Source: Streptomyces sp. AC558_RSS880
GTDB taxonomy: Bacteria > Actinomycetota > Actinomycetes > Streptomycetales > Streptomycetaceae
DNA: 64,000 bases
Direction: 5' to 3'
Assembly: GCF_019049255.1 (NCBI RefSeq)
Contig: NZ_JAGMUJ010000072.1
Location: 1-64,000 of the forward strand
The notes below the pieces were generated by a model that worked only from the letters and a program-made list of their open reading frames with translations, was not told where the DNA came from and made no database searches. Position 1 is the stretch's first letter. The number at the start of each line of letters is the position of its first letter. The position numbers and the translations under genes are program-made. Positions 1 to 8,172 of the stretch are shown here, piece after piece.

Positions 1-72
1 GCAGCCGGCATCTGGCACAACTGGACCACCGGCGCCAAGATCAAACGATCCCTGATCGCCTACGACCACTGA
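1..72 (+). mobile_element. C-terminal end of an IS5-family transposase (truncated by window edge)
   Basis: The first 23 codons read through to TGA at 70-72 and give a peptide containing IWHNWTTGAKIKRSLIAYDH. That tail closely matches the C-terminus of Streptomyces IS5-family (IS112-like) DDE transposases, where a Trp-His-Asn block followed by a KRSLIAYDH ending is typical. Only this end is in the window, so neither the catalytic residues nor the integrity of the gene can be judged. It may belong to a complete insertion sequence lying to the left. It is the only clear mobile-element trace in the window. Confidence 0.75.
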
Positions 73-91
73 GAACATCGGACTCACTCAT

Positions 92-116
92 CTAGGGGGT
101 GTCGTTTGGATCTTGC
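92..116. repeat. Possible insertion-sequence end: CTAG followed by GGGTGTCGTTTGGATC
   Basis: Twenty bases after the transposase stop there is a CTAG (92-95), a typical target core for IS112-type elements, followed by GGGTGTCGTTTGGATC (97-112). From memory this resembles terminal repeats of Streptomyces IS5-type elements. No partner copy was found elsewhere in the window. The orientation looks like the start of an element rather than the end of the one on the left, so nested or decayed elements are possible. Confidence 0.3.
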
Positions 117-401
117 CGGGGTCGCGGGCCCCGGGCCGGGCCGTTCCCGGCGCCCTCCAGGAGCATGTCCGGCGCCGTCGGGCAGGCACCGGCGCCCCTG
201 CGGCAGGCCCCGGCCGCTCCTCGTCGGCCTGCGGCGCCGTCGGCGCTCCGCGGGACCACGCGCCTCGGCGTCGTCGCCTCCTCGCGCTCCTGCGCCGGCG
301 CCATTGACCTCGTGCCGTCGCGAGGCGTTGTATCTCCGGCCGGGGCCCGCACACATCCCGGATCCACGAGGATCCACGAGGCAGAGAGGGAGTGCTCCGT
401 C

Positions 402-1622
402 ATGCGCGTACTGCTCGTGGGAGCCGGCGGGGTGGGCACCGCCGTCACCCGGATCGCGGCCCGGCGGCCGTTCTTCGACCGGATGGTGGTGGCCGACCGC
501 GAGCCGGGCCGGGCCGAGGCGGCGGTCGCCGCGCTCGGCGGGGAGGGTGCCCGGTTCCGTGCCGAGCGCGTGGACGCCGGTGACGAGGACGGGGTGGCGG
601 CGCTGCTCGCACGGCACGGCTGCGACGTCCTGCTCAACGCCACCGACCCCCGGTTCGTGATGCCGCTGTTCCGCGCCGCGCTCCGCGCCGGCACCACCTA
701 TGTCGACATGGCGATGTCGCTGTCCCGGCCGCACGCCGAGCGGCCGTACGAGGAGTGCGGGGTCAAGCTCGGCGACGAGCAGTTCGCGCGGTCCGGGGAG
801 TGGGCGGCGGCCGGTGCGCTGGCCCTGGTCGGCATGGGGGTGGAGCCGGGCCTGTCGGACGTGTTCGCCCGGTACGCCGCCGACGAACTCTTCGACGGGA
901 TCGAGGAGATCGGCGTCCGCGACGGCGCGAACCTCACGGTGGACGGCCACGGCTTCGCGCCGTCCTTCAGCATCTGGACCACCATCGAGGAGTGCCTCAA
1001 CCCGCCCGTGGTCTACGAGAAGGACCGCGGCTGGTTCACCACCGAGCCGTTCAGCGAGCCGGAGGTGTTCGACTTCCCCGCGGGCATCGGCCCGGTGGAG
1101 TGCGTGAACGTCGAGCACGAGGAGGTGCTGCTCGTCCCGCGCTGGGTCGACGCGCGACGCGTCACCTTCAAGTACGGTCTGGTCCGCGAGTTCGTCGACA
1201 CGCTCAGGACGCTGCGCCTGCTGGGCCTGGACCGCACCGAACCGGTGACCGTGCCCGGCCCGCAGGGCCCGGTGCGGGTCTCCCCCAGGGACGTGGTGGC
1301 CGCCTGTCTGCCCGACCCGGCGACGCTGGGCGAGCGGATGCGCGGCAAGACCTGCGCCGGCACCTGGGTGCGGGGCGTGAAGGACGGGGCGCCGCGCGAG
1401 GTGTACCTGTACCACGTGGTCGACAACCAGTGGTCCATGGCGGAGTACGGCTGCCAGGCCGTGGTGTGGCAGACCGCCGTCAATCCCGTCGTCGCCCTCG
1501 AACTGCTCGCCGGCGGCGCCTGGTCGGGCACCGGCGTGCTCGGTCCGGAGGCGTTCCCCGCGGGGCCGTTCCTGGACCTGCTGACCGCGTACGGCTCGCC
1601 CTGGGGACTGCGCGAACAGTGA
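402..1622 (+). CDS. Saccharopine dehydrogenase-like NAD(P)-binding protein
   Basis: A 406-residue protein starting MRVLLVGAGGVGTAVTRIA, a Rossmann nucleotide-binding loop (GxGGVG) at residues 7-12, with the saccharopine dehydrogenase / homospermidine-synthase type fold across its length. The best family guess is the LYS9-like group, which forms or splits C-N bonds between amino acids in an NAD(P)-linked reaction. The substrate cannot be told from sequence. The ATG at 402 was chosen because a GGGAG lies 9 bases upstream and the Rossmann strand starts at residue 2; the frame is open upstream to 99 but that part has no recognisable domain. A 10-base tandem duplication (gatccacgag, 361-380) sits just before the ribosome-binding site. 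The next gene (a WhiB regulator) is 111 bases away, so no operon is implied. Confidence 0.75.
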   Translation: MRVLLVGAGGVGTAVTRIAARRPFFDRMVVADREPGRAEAAVAALGGEGARFRAERVDAGDEDGVAALLARHGCDVLLNATDPRFVMPLFRAALRAGTTYVDMAMSLSRPHAERPYEECGVKLGDEQFARSGEWAAAGALALVGMGVEPGLSDVFARYAADELFDGIEEIGVRDGANLTVDGHGFAPSFSIWTTIEECLNPPVVYEKDRGWFTTEPFSEPEVFDFPAGIGPVECVNVEHEEVLLVPRWVDARRVTFKYGLVREFVDTLRTLRLLGLDRTEPVTVPGPQGPVRVSPRDVVAACLPDPATLGERMRGKTCAGTWVRGVKDGAPREVYLYHVVDNQWSMAEYGCQAVVWQTAVNPVVALELLAGGAWSGTGVLGPEAFPAGPFLDLLTAYGSPWGLREQ

Positions 1623-1733
1623 CCGCGCGCACGGCGTTCCGTTGTTTCACCACCGGTCGACAGGTGACCCGAAGAGGAGTAAGGCGCCCAAAAGGGTGCT
1701 GTCCGCCTTCACACCGATCGCAGGTGACTCTCG

Positions 1734-1991
1734 ATGGACAACTGGCGCGCACGTGCGGCCTGCAGGACCGAGGACCCCGACCTCTTCTTCCCGATCGGCA
1801 CCTCCGGACCCGCCCTGATGCAGACGGAACAGGCCAAGGCCGTGTGCCGACGCTGCCCCGTGCGGGAGCAGTGCCTTCAGTGGGCACTGGACACGGGGCA
1901 GTCCATCGGGGTGTGGGGCGGTACGAGCGAGACGGAGCGCCACGCCCTGAAGCGCCGCGTCGCCGCGCGGCGGACCGCCGGGGGTTCCTGA
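1734..1991 (+). CDS. wblK: WhiB-family iron-sulfur transcription factor (WblK position)
   Basis: An 85-residue WhiB-like protein. Four cysteines in the family spacing (C10, C38, C41, C47; CRRCPVREQC at 38-47) ligate a [4Fe-4S] cluster, and the GVWGG turn at about 59-63 precedes the basic, DNA-binding tail rich in Arg. WhiB proteins bind the primary sigma factor and respond to redox or nitric oxide. The closest relatives by motif are the short WhiB1/WblE type (PDLFFPIG, GPALMQTEQAKAVC). The symbol wblK is inferred only from gene order, about 17 genes from ssgC as I recall for SCO7306. The start is ATG with AGGTGA about 7 bases upstream. Confidence 0.85.
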   Translation: MDNWRARAACRTEDPDLFFPIGTSGPALMQTEQAKAVCRRCPVREQCLQWALDTGQSIGVWGGTSETERHALKRRVAARRTAGGS

Positions 1992-2058
1992 GAGGGCTCG
2001 CCGTGCCCGGCCCCCTGAGCCGCAGTACGCTCGCGGGACACCACGGGAAGGGGCCGCC

Positions 2059-2409
2059 ATGAGCGTGCGCGTGCGCCGTGTCTACGAACCGCCCGAGCCG
2101 GACGACGGGGTCCGGATCCTGGTCGACCGGCTGTGGCCGCGCGGTCTGGCGAAGGACGCGGCGCGGGTGGACGAGTGGCCCAAGGGGCTGACCCCGTCCA
2201 CCGAGCTGCGCCGCTGGTACCACGCGGACGACCGGCCGTACGAGGAGTTCCGCGAGCGCTACGAGGCGGAACTCGCCGCTCCGGAGGCCGCCGAACTCCT
2301 GGATCACCTCCGCGAGCTCGCCGGGAAGGGCTCGGTGACCCTGCTGACCGCGTCCAGGAGCCCCAAGGCCGGTCACGCGGAGGTGCTGGCCCGTCTGCTG
2401 GAGGACTAG
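2059..2409 (+). CDS. DUF488 family protein
   Basis: A 116-residue soluble protein with the DUF488 (YeaO-like) signature: RVYEPPEPDDGVRILVDRLW near the N-terminus, WPRGL, a central W-P-K-G-L-T-P-S-T-E-L-R block, and a C-terminal segment VTLLTASRSPKAGHAEVLA. Length is normal for the short YeaO-type members. The biochemical role of the family is not settled. The ATG at 2059 follows GAAGGGG. Its TAG stop interlocks with the stop of the convergent FAD gene inside one CTAG (2406-2409). Confidence 0.85.
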   Translation: MSVRVRRVYEPPEPDDGVRILVDRLWPRGLAKDAARVDEWPKGLTPSTELRRWYHADDRPYEEFRERYEAELAAPEAAELLDHLRELAGKGSVTLLTASRSPKAGHAEVLARLLED

Positions 2410-4079
2410 GCGGTCCGCGCGGCCGCCGCCCGCCCCGCCGCCCGGCCCGAGAAGAGACAGCCGCCGAGGAAGGTGCCCTCCAGGGCGTTGTAGCCGTGGA
2501 CACCGCCGCCGCCGAAGCCCGCCACCTCGCCCGCCGCGTACAGGCCCTCGACGGGCCGGCCGTCGGTGCCCAGCGCACGGGAGTCCAGGTCCGTCTGGAT
2601 GCCGCCCAGGGTCTTGCGGGTGAGGATGTTCAGCTTGACGCCGATCAGCGGGCCGGCCGCGGGGTCGAGGATGCGGTGCGGGGTGGCGACGCGGCCGAGG
2701 CGGTCGCCGATGTAGCGGCGGGCGTTGCGGATGCCCTGCACCTGGGCGTCCTTGCTGTAGGCGTTGTCCATCTGCAGGTCGCGGGCCTCGATCTGGCGGC
2801 GCAGGACGGCCGCGTCGAGCAGCGGTTCGTCGGTGAGGGCGTTCATCTTCTCGACGAGCTGTTCGAGGGTCGGGGCGGTCACGAAGTCGGCGCCCTTGCG
2901 CAGGAACGCGTCCACCGGTCCGGGGGCGCCCTTGCCCAGCAGGCGGGTGCGCAGGAAGCCGGCCCGGTCCTTGGCGGTGATGTCGGGGTTCTGCTCGGAG
3001 CCCGACAGCGCGAACTCCTTCTCGACGATCCGCTGGGTGAGGACGAACCAGGAGTGGTCGTGTCCGGCGATGTCCTCGGTGGTGCGCAGGTGCTTCAGCG
3101 TGCCGAGGGTGTCGTAGCCGGGCAGACAGGGGTCGGGCAGGCGGCGGCCGAGGGCGTCGAACCACATCGAGGACGGCCCCGGCAGGATGCGGATGCCGTG
3201 TCCGGGCCAGACCGGGTCCCAGTTCCGCAGGCCCTCGGTGTAGTGCCACATGCGGTCCCGGTTGACCAGGCGCACCCCCGCGCGGGCGCTGATGTCGAGC
3301 ATCCGCCCGTCGACGTAGGCCGGGACCCCGGTGACCATCTCCCGGGGCGGGGTGCCCAGCCGCTCGGGCCAGTACCGGCGGACGATGTCGTGGTCGGCGC
3401 CGATGCCGCCGCTGGTGACGATCACGGCCTGGGCGGTGAGCTCGAACTCGCCGGTCGTCTCGCGGCTGGAGGCGACCCCGCGCGGCGCGTTGTCCTCGGC
3501 CAGAACGGTGCCGCGCACCCCGCGCGCGGTGCCGCCCTCGACGACGAGTTCGTCGACCCGGTGGCGGTGGTGGAAGGTGAGCAGTCCGTCGCGCGCGGCC
3601 TGCCGGGCGTACCGGACGAAGGGGGCGACGACACCGGTTCCGGTGCCCCAGGCGATGTGGAAGCGGGGCACGGTGTTGCCGTGGCCGTCCGCGCGGAGGT
3701 CGCCGCGCTCGGCCCAGCCGACGGTGGGCAGGAAGGTGATGCCGTGGCCGTCCAGCCAGGACCGCTTCTCCCCCGCCGCCCACTCGACGTAGGCCCTCGC
3801 CCAGCGCACCGCCCAGGAGTCCTCGTCGTCGAGCCGGTCGAAGCCCGCGCTGCCCTGCCAGTCGTTCCAGGCGAGGTCGAAGGAGTCCTTGATGCCCAGG
3901 CGCCGCTGTTCCGGTGAGCCGACGAGGAACAGCCCGCCGAAGGACCAGAAGGCCTGGCCGCCGAGGTTGGCGGCGTTCTCCTGGTCGACCAGGGCGACCC
4001 TGCGGCCCCTGCTGGTCAGCTCGTGGGCCGCGACGAGGCCCGCGAGTCCCGCTCCGACGACGATGACGTCGGCGTCCAT
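2406..4079 (-). CDS. FAD-binding dehydrogenase (fumarate reductase / KstD-like flavoprotein)
   Basis: A 557-residue flavoprotein. The N-terminus has the dinucleotide-binding motif VIVVGAGLAGLVAAHE (GxGxxG at about 9-14) followed by an acidic strand end (VALVDQE). The C-terminus carries the second FAD contact, RPVEGLYAAGEVAGFGGGGV, and GYNALEGTFLGGCLFSGR. This layout is that of the FAD-binding-2 family (fumarate reductase, 3-ketosteroid dehydrogenase), and the overall pattern matches the conserved actinobacterial group annotated as FAD-binding dehydrogenase. The substrate is unknown. The ATG at 4079 has AGGAAGG about 10 bases upstream and lies inside the 3' end of the TetR gene (64-base overlap), so the pair is very likely co-transcribed and under TetR control. 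Confidence 0.85.
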   Translation of the reverse strand: MDADVIVVGAGLAGLVAAHELTSRGRRVALVDQENAANLGGQAFWSFGGLFLVGSPEQRRLGIKDSFDLAWNDWQGSAGFDRLDDEDSWAVRWARAYVEWAAGEKRSWLDGHGITFLPTVGWAERGDLRADGHGNTVPRFHIAWGTGTGVVAPFVRYARQAARDGLLTFHHRHRVDELVVEGGTARGVRGTVLAEDNAPRGVASSRETTGEFELTAQAVIVTSGGIGADHDIVRRYWPERLGTPPREMVTGVPAYVDGRMLDISARAGVRLVNRDRMWHYTEGLRNWDPVWPGHGIRILPGPSSMWFDALGRRLPDPCLPGYDTLGTLKHLRTTEDIAGHDHSWFVLTQRIVEKEFALSGSEQNPDITAKDRAGFLRTRLLGKGAPGPVDAFLRKGADFVTAPTLEQLVEKMNALTDEPLLDAAVLRRQIEARDLQMDNAYSKDAQVQGIRNARRYIGDRLGRVATPHRILDPAAGPLIGVKLNILTRKTLGGIQTDLDSRALGTDGRPVEGLYAAGEVAGFGGGGVHGYNALEGTFLGGCLFSGRAAGRAAAARTA

Positions 4080-4720
4080 GGCGACCGTCCCTTCCTGTTG
4101 CGCGGTGACTGTTGTCCGGTGAGCAGCGCGGTGAGCAGTTGTTTCAGCCAGGCCCGGGCGCCCGCGACGTCCCGGTCCAGGAGCAGTCGGGTGGTGACGC
4201 CGTCGTAGGCGGCGACCACGGCGTGCGCGGCGCCCTCGACGTCACCGAGCACGGCGGGCAGTTCGGTGTGGCCGCGGGCCCGGGCGAGCCGGTCCTCGAC
4301 CGCCCGCCGCAGCCGTGCCCGGTGCTCCAGCAGGGCGCGCGCCACCTCCGGGTCGCGGGCGGCGTGCACCAGGAAGTCGGTCTTCACCAGCAGCCAGTCG
4401 CGGTCGAGGAGCAGGACCTCGGTGACGCGGTCCACGGCGGCGGGCACGTCGAGGTCGGGACCGTCCTGGGCGAGGGCCCCGGCGACCTGCTCGGCGATCA
4501 GTTCGGCGCGCTCCGTGTACAGGGCGAAGAACAGTTCGTCCAGGCCGGCGAAGTTGGAGTAGAAGGCGCCCCTGGTGTAGCCGGCGGCCTCGCAGACCTC
4601 CTCGATCGAGACGTGCCCGAAGCCCTTGGCGGCGAAGACGGAGAACGCGGCCTCGAGCAGGTTCGCGCGCGTGCGCAGACGGCGCCTGGTGACGCGCCCC
4701 GCCGTACCGCCCACCGCCAT
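4016..4720 (-). CDS. TetR-family transcriptional regulator
   Basis: A 234-residue TetR repressor. The helix-turn-helix lies at about residues 9-60: RANLLEAAFSVFAAKGF, then SIEEVCEAAGYTRGAFYSNF, with the canonical Tyr-x-x-Phe at the end of the recognition helix. The rest is the ligand domain (LLVKTDFLVHAARDPEVARALL). The ATG at 4720 is chosen because the family domain starts soon after and two palindromes occur at 4743-4776, directly upstream. The last 20-odd residues are Ser/Arg-rich and low in complexity because they are read through the start of the downstream FAD gene, so the true functional domain probably ends near residue 212. Expected targets are its own promoter and the FAD dehydrogenase. 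Confidence 0.85.
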   Translation of the reverse strand: MAVGGTAGRVTRRRLRTRANLLEAAFSVFAAKGFGHVSIEEVCEAAGYTRGAFYSNFAGLDELFFALYTERAELIAEQVAGALAQDGPDLDVPAAVDRVTEVLLLDRDWLLVKTDFLVHAARDPEVARALLEHRARLRRAVEDRLARARGHTELPAVLGDVEGAAHAVVAAYDGVTTRLLLDRDVAGARAWLKQLLTALLTGQQSPRNRKGRSPWTPTSSSSERDSRASSRPTS

Positions 4721-4742
4721 GCCGGCCCCGTTCCCTCGGTTC

Positions 4743-4776
4743 GATACGGGAACGTATCCGATACGCCGGTGTATCG
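4743..4776. promoter_or_regulatory. Two adjacent perfect palindromes, likely TetR operators
   Basis: GATACG-ggaa-CGTATC (4743-4758) and CGATAC-gccggt-GTATCG (4759-4776) are both perfect inverted repeats and abut each other. They share the half-site GATAC. They lie 23-56 bases upstream of the TetR start (4720) and about 93 bases before the divergent acyltransferase, where an autoregulating TetR dimer pair would be expected to bind. Confidence 0.65.
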
Positions 4777-4868
4777 AAAGGTCCTGGAGCGGCGGAGTCC
4801 GTGCCGGAAGCCTGTCCTCCCCGCCCCCGCTCCTCCACACTGGGCCGCACCCGGGCGGGGAGGGGCCG

Positions 4869-6077
4869 ATGGGCGCGGACACGGAGCGGGGGCCGGGGGC
4901 CGGCCGGCGCGGCGAACTGGACGTGCTGCGCGCCCTCGTCGTCCTCGGGCTGGTGTTCTTCCACACCGCCCTCGTCTTCTCCCCGGACGACGACTTCTAC
5001 GTCAAGAACGCCCGGACCACGGACGCCGTCACCGTCCTCGCCGGGTTCGGTGTGGTGTGGGCCATGCCCATGCTGTTCCTCGTCGCCGGTCTCGGTGCCC
5101 GGCACTCGATCCGCCGCCGGGGGCCCGGCGGGTTCGCCCGGGAACGGCTGCTGCGCCTGGGCGTCCCGCTGGTCTTCGCGACGGTCGTGCTGTGCCCCCT
5201 CCCCCCGTGGCTGCGGCTGCGCGCCGCCGACCCCGGGTACGACGAGTCGTACGGGCGGTTCTGGGTGCGCTTCCTGTCCGTGCGGCCGGACCTCGCCGAC
5301 TTCCCCTTCGTCCTGGAGGGCGACCACTTCGAGACCGGACACCTGTGGTTCGTCGTCCTGCTGCTCGCCTTCTGCCTGCTGCTCGCGCCGGCCGCCGCCC
5401 GGCTGGCGGCCGGGGCCGACCGCGTGGCGCCCGCGCTGCGGCGGCGGCCGGCGCTGCTCCTGCTCCCCGCACTGCCGCTCGCCGCCGTCAACGCGCTGCT
5501 GGGCATGGAGGAGGGCTACGCGGGCTGGAACCGCTGGGCCTACCTGCTCTTCTTCGTGTACGGCTTCGCCCTCGCGGACGACGAGCGGGTCCGGGAGCCC
5601 ATGCGCCGCGCCGCGATCCCCGTGGGTGTGCTGGGTGTGGCGCTGTTCGCCGGGACCGCGCCCGGTTTCGTCGCCGGGGACGACCCGTTCACCGCGTGGA
5701 CCCCGTTCGCGCTGGTGACCAGGGCGCTGTTCGGGGCGGCCGGCTGGTGCTGGGTGGTCGCGATCCTCGGCCTGCTGGACCGGCCGGGACGCCCGCGCGT
5801 ACGGAGCGGCCGGGGCAGCGGGTCCAAGGTCCTGCCCTACCTGGCCCTCGCCGCCCTGCCGCTGTACGTGCTGCACCAGCCGGTCGTGGTCGCCTTCGCG
5901 TACGGCGTGGTCGGCTGGTCCGCGCCGATGGCCGTCAAGTACGCGGTGATCGTGGCCGCCTCCCTGGCGGTGGTCCTCGCGCTGTACGAGTACGGGGTGC
6001 GCAGGTGGACGGCGACCCGGTTCCTGTTCGGGATGCGCCCCGACCCGCGCACCCCTCCGCCCGCGCCCGCGCGGTGA
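4869..6077 (+). CDS. Acyltransferase family 3 membrane protein
   Basis: A 402-residue integral membrane protein of the acyltransferase-3 (OafA/OpgC-type) family. The N-terminal part has the family features ELDVLRALVVLGLVFFHTALV, with Arg and His in the first helix, and PMLFLVAGLGARHSI. About ten hydrophobic segments follow to residue 390, with the late motif PLYVLHQPVVV containing the conserved His. Such enzymes transfer acyl groups to carbohydrates or other extracytoplasmic acceptors; the acceptor is not predictable. The ATG at 4869 follows GGGGAGGGG at 4857-4865. It is divergent from the TetR gene and could be influenced by the palindromes at 4743-4776. Confidence 0.8.
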   Translation: MGADTERGPGAGRRGELDVLRALVVLGLVFFHTALVFSPDDDFYVKNARTTDAVTVLAGFGVVWAMPMLFLVAGLGARHSIRRRGPGGFARERLLRLGVPLVFATVVLCPLPPWLRLRAADPGYDESYGRFWVRFLSVRPDLADFPFVLEGDHFETGHLWFVVLLLAFCLLLAPAAARLAAGADRVAPALRRRPALLLLPALPLAAVNALLGMEEGYAGWNRWAYLLFFVYGFALADDERVREPMRRAAIPVGVLGVALFAGTAPGFVAGDDPFTAWTPFALVTRALFGAAGWCWVVAILGLLDRPGRPRVRSGRGSGSKVLPYLALAALPLYVLHQPVVVAFAYGVVGWSAPMAVKYAVIVAASLAVVLALYEYGVRRWTATRFLFGMRPDPRTPPPAPAR

Positions 6078-6127
6078 TCTGCTTTCCTACTCTCCTCGGA
6101 CGGCAACGACTCGAACTCGGGACGATC

Positions 6128-6880
6128 ATGCGAGCAACCGTGCGGCACGTCGCGGACGGCACCTTTCTGGTGCACGGCACGAACACCAACTGGGTGATCC
6201 TGACCGAGGGGGACGCCGTCACGCTGATCGACACCGGCTACCCCGGCGACCGCGAGGGACTGCTCGCCTCCCTCGCGGAGGTGGGGAGTTCACCGGAGGC
6301 GGTGACGGCCGTGCTGATCACCCACGCCCACAGCGACCACCTGGGATCCGCCGAGTACCTGAGCGCCGCGTACGGCACTCCCGTCTACACCCACAAGGCC
6401 GAAGTCCCGCACGCCCGGCGGGACTTCCTGCACCAGGTGACCGTCGGGCAGGTACTGCGCAACGGCTGGCGGCCGGGCGTGCTGCCGTGGGCGGCGCACG
6501 CCCTGCGCTCCGGCGGGACGGCGGACGTGGCGGTCACCGCGCCCGAGCCGTTCCCGGAGTCCGGTCCGGGCCCGCTCGACCTGCCCGGCCGGCCCGTGCC
6601 CGTGCACACGCCCGGCCACACCGCCGGGCACTGCGCGTTCCACTTCCCGGAGACCGGGGTGGTGGTGTCGGGCGACGCCCTGGTGAGCGGCCACCCCACC
6701 TCGCGGGTCGAGGGACCGCAGATGCTGACGGACATGTTCCACCACGAACGCGCCACCGCCGTGGCCTCGCTGGACGTCCTGGCCGGGCTGGACGGCGGCC
6801 TGCTGCTGCCCGGGCACGGCCCGCTGCACGAGGGGTCCGTACGGGACGCCGCCCGGCTGGCCCGGGAGCGGGCCCAATAG
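6128..6880 (+). CDS. Metallo-beta-lactamase-fold hydrolase
   Basis: A 250-residue MBL-fold protein. The metal motif THAHSDHLG (HxHxDH) lies at about residues 60-68, the third His at VHTPGHTAGH (about 160-169), the metal-bridging Asp in VVSGDALVSG, and the last His in LLPGHGPLH. This complete ligand set indicates an active dinuclear metal hydrolase of the glyoxalase II / general MBL type. The substrate is unknown. The ATG at 6128 follows a weak GGGAC. It lies 50 bases after the acyltransferase and 41 bases before the DUF4032 gene on the same strand, so read-through is possible. Confidence 0.8.
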   Translation: MRATVRHVADGTFLVHGTNTNWVILTEGDAVTLIDTGYPGDREGLLASLAEVGSSPEAVTAVLITHAHSDHLGSAEYLSAAYGTPVYTHKAEVPHARRDFLHQVTVGQVLRNGWRPGVLPWAAHALRSGGTADVAVTAPEPFPESGPGPLDLPGRPVPVHTPGHTAGHCAFHFPETGVVVSGDALVSGHPTSRVEGPQMLTDMFHHERATAVASLDVLAGLDGGLLLPGHGPLHEGSVRDAARLARERAQ

Positions 6881-6921
6881 AGTGAGGTGACGATCACCCG
6901 CGAGACGAGGACACCGCCGCC

Positions 6922-8154
6922 ATGGCACTGCAGATCAACGCCACCAACCCGGAGCACCCCGCGCTCCTGTTGGAACTGCCGTGGCACCTGCCGCTGGAGG
7001 AGTGGCCCGAGGAGTACCTGGTGCCGCTGCCGCGCGGCATCTCCCGGCACGTGGTGCGCTACGCGCGCGCCGGCGACGAGGTGATCGCGGTCAAGGAGCT
7101 CGCCCAGCGGCCCGCGCTGCGCGAGTACGAGCTGCTGCGCGACCTGGACCGGATCGGCATCCCGGCCGTCGACCCGCTCGCCGTGGTCACAGGCCGCACC
7201 GACCCCGCCGGGGAGCCGCTGGAGAGCGTCCTGATCACCCGTCACCTCGGCGGCTCGATGCCGTACCGGTCGATGTTCGAGACGACGCTGCGCCCGGCGA
7301 CCATGCACCGGCTGATGGACGCGCTCGCCGTGCTCCTGGTGCGGCTGCACCTCGCCGGGTTCGCCTGGGGCGACTGCTCGCTGTCCAACACGCTGTTCCG
7401 GCGCGACGCGGGCGCCTACGCCGCCTACCTCGTGGACGCCGAGACCGGGGACCTGCACCCGGAACTGAGCGTCGGCCAGCGCGAGTACGACCTCGATCTC
7501 GCGCGCGTCAACATCAGCGGCGAACTGCTCGACCTGGAGGCATCCGGGGCGCTGCACCCCTCCGTCGACCCGATCGAGTTCGGCACCGAGATCTGCGCCC
7601 GCTACCAGAGCCTGTGGCAGGAGCTGACCCGCACCTCCGTCTACCCGGCGGGCAAGCACCACTACATCGAGCGCCGCATCCGCCGGCTGAACGACCTCGG
7701 TTTCGACGTGGCCGAGATGCAGATCGAGCACGCCTCCAACGGCGACACCGTCACCTTCGTGCCCAAGGTCGTGGACGCCGGTCACCACCAGCGGCAGCTG
7801 CTGCGCCTGACCGGCCTCGACGCCGAGGAGAACCAGGCCAGGCGGCTGCTGAACGACCTGGAGAGCTGGATGGCCACCCAGGACGACTACGCGCCGGGCG
7901 ACCCCCTCGGCGCCCGCCCGGAGGTCCTCGCCCACCGCTGGGTGCGCGAGGTCTTCCGGCCCACCGTGCGGTCCGTGCCGCCGGAGCTGCGCGGCCCGAT
8001 GGACGCCGCGGAGATCTACCACGAACTGCTCGAGCACCGCTGGTACCTGTCCGAGCGGGCGCAGCACGACATCGGTCTGGACACGGCCGTCGAGGACTAC
8101 ATCAGGAACATCCTGCCGAAGGCGCGGGAGACGCTCCAGCCGACGAACGACTGA
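6922..8154 (+). CDS. DUF4032 protein, protein-kinase-fold
   Basis: A 410-residue protein of the actinobacterial DUF4032 family. Its first 230 residues resemble a small kinase fold of the lipopolysaccharide-kinase type: an invariant Lys strand (VIAVKEL), a catalytic-loop-like GFAWGDCSLSNTLF (D and N in the expected order) and a metal-site-like AYLVDAETGD. The C-terminal half (about 230-400) is the DUF4032 domain. Whether it phosphorylates anything is unproven. The start is ATG with GAGGAC about 10 bases before it. It converges on the universal stress gene with an 18-base gap. Confidence 0.7.
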   Translation: MALQINATNPEHPALLLELPWHLPLEEWPEEYLVPLPRGISRHVVRYARAGDEVIAVKELAQRPALREYELLRDLDRIGIPAVDPLAVVTGRTDPAGEPLESVLITRHLGGSMPYRSMFETTLRPATMHRLMDALAVLLVRLHLAGFAWGDCSLSNTLFRRDAGAYAAYLVDAETGDLHPELSVGQREYDLDLARVNISGELLDLEASGALHPSVDPIEFGTEICARYQSLWQELTRTSVYPAGKHHYIERRIRRLNDLGFDVAEMQIEHASNGDTVTFVPKVVDAGHHQRQLLRLTGLDAEENQARRLLNDLESWMATQDDYAPGDPLGARPEVLAHRWVREVFRPTVRSVPPELRGPMDAAEIYHELLEHRWYLSERAQHDIGLDTAVEDYIRNILPKARETLQPTND

Positions 8155-8172
8155 CCCGGCGGTCCGGCCCCG

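Noticed and set aside
4242..5876. Long minus-strand open frame opposite the acyltransferase and TetR genes
   Set aside because: It shows no domain, is compositionally a Gly/Arg/Pro shadow typical of high-GC DNA, and lies opposite well-supported genes.
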